From contig CALVVH010000012.1 of NCBI GenBank assembly GCA_944363805.1, positions 1 through 27,890 of the forward strand: a stretch of DNA of 27,890 bases, read 5' to 3'. The notes below the pieces were generated by a model, which saw only the letters and a list, made by a program, of their open reading frames with translations, made no database searches and was not told the origin of the DNA. This document shows positions 1 to 6,788 of the stretch, piece by piece. Position 1 is the stretch's first letter. Each line of letters begins with the position of its first letter. The DNA is from an uncultured Bacilli bacterium. Lineage in GTDB: Bacteria > Bacillota_I > Bacilli_A > RF39 > UBA660. Position numbers and translations under genes: made by a program.

Positions 1-884
1 ACAAGTAAAGATATAACATCTTCATTGGTGACGCTACCTTTATATAAAAAGGCAATTTCTAAGCTATTATAATCATCTGGAGGATAAAATTCGATTGGAT
101 CAATTACTCTTCTTCTTAAACATTTTAAATAAAATATTGCTAAAACGATTAATAGACAGCTAATTGGTAAAATTAAAGATAGTAAAATGTTTGTTCCGTA
201 GATACTTTTGGCTTCACTAAAGTATCCTTCAGGTAATTCTAAACGAATTGTTAGAGCATCACCTTCATAAATTGGAGTGTAAGAATAACCAGTAATCGTA
301 TTTCCATCAACTTCATAACGAACATTATTAGAAGTTGATGTAACTGGGCCACTAGAAAATCCTAAAAGACTTTCATCAAATTCAGCAGGCATATTAATAG
401 TAAAGTTAACTGTATCGATTACTGTATCTTCCCATTCAGGACCGATGATATTAAAATAAAATTCGTCTTTATCTTTTAATGGATCTTTACCAATATTATA
501 GTTATATTCAATAGCATATGTTTGATAGCCATCAACTAAAGTTGATTCATTTCCTAATCTAATAACATAATTACCATCAGTCTTTTCGATAGTGCTACTT
601 GGACTAGTCTTTACATTTGTCAATGAAACATAGTTGTTAGAAGTTGTGCCATCTAATCTTTCAATATTGTTGCGCATAGGAATATTACGATAAATTCCAT
701 GCTTAGAAGTATTGAAATAAACTAGCATTTCTTCTTTAATATCGAATGAATTATCCTTGTTTACATCAATAGTAATATTATAAGTATCAATATAATAATC
801 ATATTCATTATATAAGGCTTTCGGAGATAAAATACCTATAAATGATAATAATATTCCCCAAAAAATAAATCTTATTTTTCTCAT
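1..884 (-). CDS. DUF2207 family membrane protein, C-terminus cut by window edge
   Basis: Reading leftward from an ATG at 884, the frame stays open to the window edge for 294 codons. The protein starts with a basic, hydrophobic signal-like segment (MRKIRFIFWGILLSFIG), followed by a beta-rich extracytoplasmic stretch with the phrase FNTSKHGIYRNIP. A transmembrane helix lies near residues 228-252, followed by LKCLRRR and IEFYPPDDYNSLE. This layout matches the DUF2207 family (YciQ-like), whose members have an outside N-terminal domain, a helix and a cytoplasmic part. The biochemical role of the family is not established. Its ATG overlaps the TGA of the lemA gene (ATGA), so the two are translationally coupled; LemA and DUF2207 are commonly found together. 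The missing part lies left of base 1. Confidence 0.85.
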   Translation of the reverse strand, partial: MRKIRFIFWGILLSFIGILSPKALYNEYDYYIDTYNITIDVNKDNSFDIKEEMLVYFNTSKHGIYRNIPMRNNIERLDGTTSNNYVSLTNVKTSPSSTIEKTDGNYVIRLGNESTLVDGYQTYAIEYNYNIGKDPLKDKDEFYFNIIGPEWEDTVIDTVNFTINMPAEFDESLLGFSSGPVTSTSNNVRYEVDGNTITGYSYTPIYEGDALTIRLELPEGYFSEAKSIYGTNILLSLILPISCLLIVLAIFYLKCLRRRVIDPIEFYPPDDYNSLEIAFLYKGSVTNEDVISLL

Positions 885-1432
885 AGTTCCACATCCACAT
901 TTTGTCTTTCATTATCAGTAATACCAAACATGTCTTTGGTTTTAAAGCCATAAGCTTTAGCAATTAAATTACTGGGAAACTTCTCTACTTTATTATTATA
1001 TATTCTAATTACTGCATTATAATACTTACGAGATTTAGCAATTTCCGATTCAATTTCACTTAACGATTTACTTAAAGATAAAAAGTTTTCGCTAGCTTTT
1101 AAGTCTGGATAACTTTCAGCAAGAGCAAATAATTTTCTAACATTGTTGTTTACTTCATTATTAGTTTGTAACTTATCTTCGTTTGATAAATGGTCATACG
1201 ATTTATTTCGCAAAGCAATAACTTTTTCTAAGGTTTCACTTTCATGTTTGGCGTATCCCTTAACAGTTTCTACTAAATTTGGTATTAAATCCCATCTTTT
1301 TTTTAGATAAACATCCATAGCAGAGAATGCTTCATCAATTTGATTATTAAAGTCAATAAAACTATTCCATGTTACAAAAATATAGATAATCAGAATTAAG
1401 ACTATACCACCGATTAAAATAAAAATATACAT
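881..1432 (-). CDS. lemA: LemA family protein
   Basis: This 183-residue protein has one N-terminal transmembrane helix (about residues 2-23) followed by a helical-bundle domain. The diagnostic LemA stretch begins with WNSFIDFNNQIDEAFSAMDV, continues with KKRWDLIPNLVETVKGYAKHE, and carries later SENFLSLSKSLSEIE and YNAVIRIYNNKVEKFPSNLI. The length is typical of the family. LemA proteins are membrane anchored; their function is poorly defined, although some have been linked to envelope stress. A Shine-Dalgarno (AGGTGA) lies about 8 nt before the ATG. The gene is the first of a two-gene unit with the DUF2207 gene, which it overlaps by 4 nt. Confidence 0.92.
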   Translation of the reverse strand: MYIFILIGGIVLILIIYIFVTWNSFIDFNNQIDEAFSAMDVYLKKRWDLIPNLVETVKGYAKHESETLEKVIALRNKSYDHLSNEDKLQTNNEVNNNVRKLFALAESYPDLKASENFLSLSKSLSEIESEIAKSRKYYNAVIRIYNNKVEKFPSNLIAKAYGFKTKDMFGITDNERQNVDVEL

Positions 1433-1451
1433 ATACTCTTCACCTACTTTA

Positions 1452-1480
1452 ATTGTAACAAAAATAGTACTTTTAATAAA
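1452..1480 (-). promoter_or_regulatory. Probable promoter of lemA-DUF2207 (extended -10)
   Basis: On the minus strand TACAAT (1457-1452) is preceded by TGT, giving an extended -10 element. The -35 position, 17 bp upstream, reads TTTATT (1480-1475), which is a weak match. The predicted transcript would begin just at the AGGTGA ribosome binding site, so the leader would be only about 12-15 nt. It lies directly downstream of the ftsY terminator hairpin, which supports an independent unit. Confidence 0.5.
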
Positions 1481-1482
1481 GG

Positions 1483-1509
1483 AAAAAACAGATATTTTAC
1501 AATCTGTTT
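1483..1509 (-). terminator. Intrinsic terminator of ftsY
   Basis: On the minus strand AAACAGAT (1509-1502) and ATCTGTTT (1493-1486) form a perfect 8-bp stem around an 8-nt loop. The stem is followed by more T residues, giving a run of six Ts at 1488-1483. The stem starts inside the TAA stop of ftsY. Confidence 0.85.
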
Positions 1510-2494
1510 AAAGCATATCTTTAAATAAACCATAGATATAGTTTTCAATATCAAATGGTATTAAGTCGGTCATTTTTTCGCCAAGGCCTACAAATTTTAC
1601 AGGAATATTTACAGCTTCTTTAATAGCTAGAACTATTCCACCCTTAGCAGTTCCATCAAGTTTGGTTAAAACTATACCGGTGATATTAGTTATTTCTTTG
1701 AAGGCTTCGGCTTGCATAATACCGTTTTGACCAGTGGTAGCATCAATTACAAGTAAAGTCTCGTGCGGTGCATTTGGTATTTGATTGCCAATTACTTTAT
1801 TTATTTTTTCTAATTCTTTCATTAGATTTACTTTATTGTGAAGTCGACCGGCGGTATCTATTAAAACAATATCCACATTTTCTTCTTTGGCTTTAACAAG
1901 GCCATCAAATATTACTCCAGCAGGATCAGTATTTTCGCGTCCATAAAATAATGAATCAGTACGATCTGCCCAAATTTTTAATTGTTCAACAGCCCCAGCT
2001 CGGAAAGTATCCCCGGCAATCATCATTACACGTTTTCCTTCATTTTTATACTTGTGAGCAAGTTTCGCGATAGTTGTTGTTTTACCTACACCATTTACTC
2101 CAACCATTAAAATAACAGTTGGTCCGTCCTCAGCCATATTAATCTTATCCGTAATCGATTCATTATTAACATAAATGATAAATAATTCATCGACGATAAC
2201 TTCATTTAGGTATTTTGTGTCAGTTATATTTTCCCCTTTTACCCGTTTACGTAAACGATCGATAAAGTCCATTACTGTTTTAACGCCAATATCAGCCATA
2301 ATTAAAACATTTTCTAGTTCTTCAAAATATTCTTCGTTTACTTTAGTATATTTAATTCCTAACATATTAAGTTTAGAGACAAATTCTGTCCTAGTTTTTT
2401 CTAGTCCTTTATCATATTTTTTTACTTCTTCATTTATCGTTTCTTCCTTATTTTTATTACTAAAAATATTTTTTAATTTATTAAATAAGCCCAT
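1508..2494 (-). CDS. ftsY: Signal recognition particle receptor FtsY
   Basis: FtsY is the membrane-associated GTPase that receives ribosome-nascent chain-SRP complexes and pairs with Ffh. Counting from the chosen ATG (MGLFNKLKNIF), the protein has 328 residues. It has a short charged N-terminal segment, a helical N domain (about 25-115), then the G domain: P-loop GVNGVGKTTT (about 132-141), GDTFRAGA (161-168), DTAGR (213-217) and TKLDGTAKGG (277-286). The long acidic A domain of some FtsY proteins is absent, as is usual in Bacillota. The start at 2494 has GGAGG 6 nt upstream; an upstream in-frame start at 2527 lacks such a site and would add MCYYNVNRRLI, so it was rejected. The gene is divergent from rnj. 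Confidence 0.96.
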   Translation of the reverse strand: MGLFNKLKNIFSNKNKEETINEEVKKYDKGLEKTRTEFVSKLNMLGIKYTKVNEEYFEELENVLIMADIGVKTVMDFIDRLRKRVKGENITDTKYLNEVIVDELFIIYVNNESITDKINMAEDGPTVILMVGVNGVGKTTTIAKLAHKYKNEGKRVMMIAGDTFRAGAVEQLKIWADRTDSLFYGRENTDPAGVIFDGLVKAKEENVDIVLIDTAGRLHNKVNLMKELEKINKVIGNQIPNAPHETLLVIDATTGQNGIMQAEAFKEITNITGIVLTKLDGTAKGGIVLAIKEAVNIPVKFVGLGEKMTDLIPFDIENYIYGLFKDML

Positions 2495-2512
2495 AATTAA
2501 CCTCCGATTAAC

Positions 2513-2518
2513 ATTATA
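2513..2518 (-). promoter_or_regulatory. Possible -10 element of ftsY
   Basis: A perfect TATAAT lies on the minus strand at 2518-2513, just upstream of the GGAGG of ftsY. No convincing -35 hexamer was found at 16-18 bp, and AT-rich sequence makes chance matches likely. A second TATAAT at 2544-2539 is an alternative. Confidence 0.3.
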
Positions 2519-2542
2519 ATAACACATTTATAGATTGAATTA

Positions 2543-2571
2543 TAGACAAATTATCTTTTTTTTGATATAAT
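2543..2571 (+). promoter_or_regulatory. Promoter of rnj (sigma-A type, extended -10)
   Basis: TAGACA (2543-2548, five of six to TTGACA) is separated by exactly 17 bp from TATAAT (2566-2571). The -10 carries an upstream TG one base before it (TGATATAAT). Transcription should start near 2578, leaving a leader of about 50 nt. This is the best promoter in the window and drives the only rightward gene. Confidence 0.8.
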
Positions 2572-2628
2572 TTTATCAGTTCGAAACTTTATCACAAAAA
2601 TAATTATAAGAAAGAAGGAATTTTTTTA

Positions 2629-4302
2629 ATGGAAAAGAATAGTATACCAACTAGAGTTATCGCTTTAGGTGGTTTAGGTGAAGTTGGAAAAAATATGTAT
2701 ATCATTGAACATAACGATGAAATATTAGTAATAGATGCTGGCGTTATGTTTCCTGAGGATAATTTGCTAGGTGTCGATTATGTTATTCAAGATATTACAT
2801 ATTTAAAGAAAAATGTAGATAAAATTAAAGGTTTATTTATAACTCATGGCCATGAAGATCATATCGGCGGAATACCTTTTTTACTACAAGCCGTAAAAAT
2901 ACCAGTGATTTATACACCAAAGATTGCCAAAGACTTGATTGAAAAGAAATTAGTGGAAAGAAATATTAAGTATGATAATTATCAAATTATTACACCAGAT
3001 TTTAATGTTAAAACAAAATATTTTGATGTATCATTTATCAATACTACCCACTCCATTCCAGATTCATTTGCGTTAATTATCAAGACACCAAATGGAACAA
3101 TATTTGAAACGGGAGACTTTAAATTTGATTTAACTCCAGTTGGACCAATGGCAGATATTCACAGAATGGCTAAAGCAGGACATGATGGCGTTACCCTACT
3201 TTTGAGTGATTCAACTAATGCTTTATCTAGTGGATACTCTAAGAGTGAAAGTGCTGTCGATGGTACCCTTAATGATATGATAAGTAGACATCATGGACGA
3301 GTTATTATTGCAACATTTGCATCAAATATTTACCGTATTAAACATATCGTTGAATCATGTAAGAAATATAATCGTAAGATTATAATATTTGGTAGAAGTA
3401 TGGAAAATAGTATCGAACTGGCTCTAAATAACGGTTTAATCAAAGATAAATCAATGTTTATCGAAGCAAATGATGCAAAAAGTTTAAAGAGAAGTGAAAT
3501 ATGCATTTTGTGTACCGGGAGTCAAGGTGAACCTTTAGCGGCATTATCAAGAATTGCCAATGGACAACATAAACAAATTTCATTACTAGGGGATGACTTG
3601 GTTATATTTTCTTCAAGCCCTATTCCAGGAAATGCTGAAAGTATCAATCGAATTATTAACAAACTTTATTTAAAAGGGGTTCGCGTATTTACTAACTCAG
3701 ATTTTAGTGATGTTCATACATCAGGGCATGCGAAAGAAGAAGAACTTAAATGGATGCTTAGAATTATAAAGCCAAAATATTTTATGCCAATGCATGGAGA
3801 GTATCGAATGCTTAAAAGGCATACAGAAATTGGGGTATTGTGTGGAGTTAAACCCGAAAATACCTTTATCTGTAGTAATGGTGATATAATCGAATTATTA
3901 AATGGTGAAGTCTCTAAGAACGGTACTGTCCAAGCTGGAGATGTCTATGTTGATGGTTCACGAGTTGGGGATATTGGAAGTGTTGTCATCAAAGACCGTA
4001 AGCTAATGAGTCAAGATGGTATTTTAATAACTATTTTAAATATCAACACTTTGACCAGAAAGTTATTGTTAAAACCGAATGTTACGGCGAGAGGATTTGT
4101 TTTAGTCAATGAAAATCAAGAACTAATGCAAAAAATTGAAAGAAAGATTGCTGAAGTAGTCAATGAATTTTTAAGTAAGAGTCCTTATTCTTACACTGAT
4201 TTAAAAAATCAAATAATTTTAGAATTATTACCATTTATCAACAATTTAACTGGTAGAAAACCAATTATATTACCAGTTATAATGGAAGTTAATCAATCAT
4301 AA
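2629..4302 (+). CDS. rnj: Ribonuclease J
   Basis: RNase J is a metallo-beta-lactamase/beta-CASP ribonuclease with 5'-to-3' exonuclease and endonuclease activity, central to RNA decay in Bacillota. The 557-residue length is normal. The zinc motif THGHEDHIGG supplies H73, H75, D77 and H78; further ligands are H141 (HSIPDSF) and D163 (TGDFKFD). The beta-CASP motifs include LLSDSTNA, HTSGHAKEEE (H363 and H367) and the PMHGEYR stretch (H389). The C-terminal region (about 450-557) ends in the usual small alpha/beta domain. The ATG at 2629 is preceded by AAGGA with a spacing of about 9 nt. No second RNase J gene is in the window, so J1 versus J2 cannot be assigned. Confidence 0.96.
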   Translation: MEKNSIPTRVIALGGLGEVGKNMYIIEHNDEILVIDAGVMFPEDNLLGVDYVIQDITYLKKNVDKIKGLFITHGHEDHIGGIPFLLQAVKIPVIYTPKIAKDLIEKKLVERNIKYDNYQIITPDFNVKTKYFDVSFINTTHSIPDSFALIIKTPNGTIFETGDFKFDLTPVGPMADIHRMAKAGHDGVTLLLSDSTNALSSGYSKSESAVDGTLNDMISRHHGRVIIATFASNIYRIKHIVESCKKYNRKIIIFGRSMENSIELALNNGLIKDKSMFIEANDAKSLKRSEICILCTGSQGEPLAALSRIANGQHKQISLLGDDLVIFSSSPIPGNAESINRIINKLYLKGVRVFTNSDFSDVHTSGHAKEEELKWMLRIIKPKYFMPMHGEYRMLKRHTEIGVLCGVKPENTFICSNGDIIELLNGEVSKNGTVQAGDVYVDGSRVGDIGSVVIKDRKLMSQDGILITILNINTLTRKLLLKPNVTARGFVLVNENQELMQKIERKIAEVVNEFLSKSPYSYTDLKNQIILELLPFINNLTGRKPIILPVIMEVNQS

Positions 4303-4324
4303 AGCTGTTGTAAAACAGTTTTTT
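4301..4324 (+). terminator. Intrinsic terminator of rnj
   Basis: CTGTT (4305-4309), loop GTAA and AACAG (4314-4318) form the core. The stem extends through one G-U and three A-U pairs (4301-4304 with 4319-4322) and runs into a T tract ending at 4324. The stem overlaps the last bases of the rnj TAA stop. Confidence 0.75.
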
Positions 4325-4332
4325 ATATAGAG

Positions 4333-4356
4333 AAAATAGGCTTTTACACCTATTTT
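4333..4356 (-). terminator. Probable terminator of rny
   Basis: AAAATAGG (4333-4340) and CCTATTTT (4349-4356) are perfect inverted arms around an 8-nt loop. Read on the minus strand the hairpin ends in TTTT but has no further U tract, so it is weaker than the others. The rny stop codon (4352-4350) lies inside the stem. Confidence 0.5.
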
Positions 4357-5903
4357 GCTTCTTCTTGAACTCTAGTTTCCCGGATAACTGTTATTTTAAT
4401 GGTTCCCGGATATTGCATTTCTTTTTCAATTTGTTCTTTAATATCGCGAGCCATTTTATAACTTTTAGCATCATCAACTTCTTGAGGTTTAACGATAACA
4501 CGAAGTTCCCGACCAGCTTGCATAGCGAATGTCTTTTCAACACCTTCATAAGAGTTACCAATTTCTTCAAGTTGTTCTAAACGCTTGATATAATTTTCTA
4601 ATGTGTCATTACGAGCACCAGGGCGAGCTGCTGAAAGAGTATCTGCAACCGCTACTAAAACAGCTATTGTTGATTTAGCTTCAGTATCACCATGATGGCT
4701 TGCTATAGCATCTAGTACTACATCTGGTTCGTGGTGTTTCTTGGCAAAGTCTAAACCAATTTCAACGTGACTCCCTTCGATTTCAAAATCAATAGCTTTA
4801 CCAATATCATGTAAAAGTCCAGCTCTCTTAGCAAGAGTCACATTTTCACCCAGTTCAGCAGCCATTAAACCAGTAAGATTAGCTACTTCGATTGAATGTT
4901 TCAAAGCATTTTGACCATAACTGGTTCTAAAGTTTAATTTACCAACAAGAGTAACCAATTCTGGATCCATTTTAGCAATGCCTAAATCATTTATCGTTTG
5001 ATTACCTATTTGAATAATTCTAGCGTTGACATCTTTAACTGTCTTGTCATATATTTCTTCAATTCTACCAGGATGAATTCTTCCATCTTTGATTAAAGAT
5101 TCAATTGTAAGTTTAGCTATTTCCCTTCGCAAAGGATCAAATGATGAAATAGCAATTGCCTCAGGAGTATCATCAATTATTAAATCTACTCCAGTGACAG
5201 ATTCGATAGTTCTAATATTTCTTCCTTCTCTACCAATAAGTCTACCTTTCATATCATCATTGGGAAGGTCAATAGTACTAACTGTTTGAAGCCCTACAAC
5301 ATCATCAGCATAGCGCTCCATACTACTAACTATCAATTGTTTAGCAGTCTCATGAGCTTCAAGTCTAGCTTTTGCTTCGGCTTCTTTGATGTAATTAGTT
5401 ATTTCTAACTCCATATCACTTTCGACTCTTTGCATAATTGCTTCACGAGCCTTCTCTTTGCTGTACTTTGAAATACTTTCAAGTTTGGCTACTTCTTCTT
5501 TGAGTAACCCATCCATTTTTTCCTCTTTATCTTGGATAATTTTTTGCTTAGCTAATAAATCATTTTCTTTTTCTTGAAGTAAATTATCTCTATTTTGAAG
5601 CATTTCTTCTCTTTTATCGAGATTATTTTCCCGCGCTAAAAGACGGTCTTCACTTTGTAAAAGTTCTGCCTTTTTTTCCTTAATTTCTGCTTCAGTTTCT
5701 TGTTTTATACGAAACGATTCTTGTTTTATTTCAAGTAAAGTATCGCGTTTATTCCTTTCTGCTTCTTTCTTAGCATCTTCAATAAATTTATTAGCATTAT
5801 TAAGTGCTTTGGAAGCTCTAATAGAAAAGATAATCCAAATTATTAAGCCTCCCAAAAAAATTCCAACAATAAGGGCAAAAATGGCAATTAAAATATTATC
5901 CAT
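4350..5903 (-). CDS. rny: Ribonuclease Y
   Basis: RNase Y is the membrane-anchored endoribonuclease that starts mRNA decay in many Bacillota. From the chosen ATG the protein has 517 residues, normal for the family. It has an N-terminal transmembrane helix (about 4-27), a long charged coiled coil (about 30-185), a KH domain with LIGREGRNIRTIE (about 222-234), and an HD domain with GLLHDIGK (H365, D366) and ASHHGD (about 401-406). An ATG 12 nt further upstream (5915) would add MEEK, but its bases form the Shine-Dalgarno (GGAGG, spacing 5) for the ATG at 5903, so 5903 is preferred. The gene is convergent with rnj, its usual functional partner in RNA decay. Confidence 0.95.
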   Translation of the reverse strand: MDNILIAIFALIVGIFLGGLIIWIIFSIRASKALNNANKFIEDAKKEAERNKRDTLLEIKQESFRIKQETEAEIKEKKAELLQSEDRLLARENNLDKREEMLQNRDNLLQEKENDLLAKQKIIQDKEEKMDGLLKEEVAKLESISKYSKEKAREAIMQRVESDMELEITNYIKEAEAKARLEAHETAKQLIVSSMERYADDVVGLQTVSTIDLPNDDMKGRLIGREGRNIRTIESVTGVDLIIDDTPEAIAISSFDPLRREIAKLTIESLIKDGRIHPGRIEEIYDKTVKDVNARIIQIGNQTINDLGIAKMDPELVTLVGKLNFRTSYGQNALKHSIEVANLTGLMAAELGENVTLAKRAGLLHDIGKAIDFEIEGSHVEIGLDFAKKHHEPDVVLDAIASHHGDTEAKSTIAVLVAVADTLSAARPGARNDTLENYIKRLEQLEEIGNSYEGVEKTFAMQAGRELRVIVKPQEVDDAKSYKMARDIKEQIEKEMQYPGTIKITVIRETRVQEEAK

Positions 5904-5968
5904 TTTTTCCTCCATTTTCTTATAGAATATATATTAAATATGTAATATTTATTTATATCTATAATTCA

Positions 5969-5997
5969 ATTATAATTGCAATTGGGGAAATAATCAA
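5969..5997 (-). promoter_or_regulatory. Promoter of rny
   Basis: On the minus strand TTGATT (5997-5992) and a perfect TATAAT (5974-5969) are separated by 17 bp. The predicted leader is about 60 nt. It sits just downstream of the tagA stop. No U-tailed hairpin is visible between the two, so read-through from the glycan genes into rny is possible. Confidence 0.6.
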
Positions 5998-6056
5998 GTA
6001 TTTGTTAGAATTAAACAACTAGATTAAGTATTACTTCAATATACTCAGTATTGTTT

Positions 6057-6764
6057 CTATTTATCTTTTTTTATTCTAAATAAAAATTTTATATTATTAT
6101 TCCAAAACCTTTTTAAACGAGATGGCTCAGTAACTATTCTATATAACCATTCTAAATTTAATTTAATAAATATCTTGGGAGCTCGTTTTTTAGTTCCGCT
6201 CATTACATCAAATGAACCCCCTACACCAATAAATATCCCCTTCTTAACTTTAGAAAAATATTTGGCAATTATCTTTTCTTGATAAGGTATACCTAAAGCA
6301 ACCATGCAAATATCTGGAGATTTTTCAACTATATCTTTCATGACTTTATCTCGGTCATTAACATAACCATTTGAGTAACCTAAAATATTAATATTAGGGT
6401 ATTCTTGATTTATTTTATCAATTAAAGTATTTATTACTTCTTCTTTAGAACCAAATAAATATATTGAGTATTTATTTTCGTTAGCTAGCTTTAGAAGATA
6501 TTCAGCAATATCGATACCTGTGATTCTTTCAGTTACATTTATGCCAACTTTTCTAGCGGCTTTAACAACTGCAATGCCATCAGGGACAAAACTATAATTA
6601 CCATCTAAAATATGTTTTAATTCTTGGTCATTTTTACTTAACATTAAAGTTTCAGGATTAACCGTAATTATAAATCTTTTATGATTATTTTTTAAATCAT
6701 TGACCAATATTTTAAAATAAGCATTTTTGTCTTCGATATATAGTTTTTTTAGATATTCTTTCAT
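6057..6764 (-). CDS. tagA: WecG/TagA/CpsF family glycosyltransferase (GT26)
   Basis: In wall teichoic acid synthesis TagA transfers ManNAc from UDP-ManNAc onto undecaprenyl-PP-GlcNAc, completing the linkage disaccharide. The 235-residue protein shows the family signature FIITVNPETL (31-40), FVPDGIAVVKAARK with the likely catalytic Asp at 62, ERITGID (79-85), and GVGGSFDVMSGTKKRAP followed by the C-terminal LEWLYRIVTEPSRLKRF. WecG members use UDP-ManNAcA instead, so the sugar is inferred. The C-terminal basic tail is the part known to bind the membrane in bacterial TagA. It is the last gene of the long glycan unit, about 19 kb from tagO, and has an AAGGTGA ribosome binding site. Confidence 0.88.
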   Translation of the reverse strand: MKEYLKKLYIEDKNAYFKILVNDLKNNHKRFIITVNPETLMLSKNDQELKHILDGNYSFVPDGIAVVKAARKVGINVTERITGIDIAEYLLKLANENKYSIYLFGSKEEVINTLIDKINQEYPNINILGYSNGYVNDRDKVMKDIVEKSPDICMVALGIPYQEKIIAKYFSKVKKGIFIGVGGSFDVMSGTKKRAPKIFIKLNLEWLYRIVTEPSRLKRFWNNNIKFLFRIKKDK

Positions 6765-6788
6765 AAGTCACCTTGTTTAAAATATACA

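Noticed and set aside
2175..2519. Rightward open frame opposite ftsY
   Set aside because: It is antisense to a certain gene, Ser/Phe-rich as expected of a mirror frame, and has no family motif.
5968..5979. Palindrome CAATTATAATTG over the rny -10 as an operator
   Set aside because: It is pure AT-rich symmetry centred on TATAAT, expected by chance, and no second copy was seen.
6010..6056. Terminator after tagA
   Set aside because: Short inverted pairs (CAATA/TATTG, AGTAT/ATACT) exist but none has a G+C core or a following U run.
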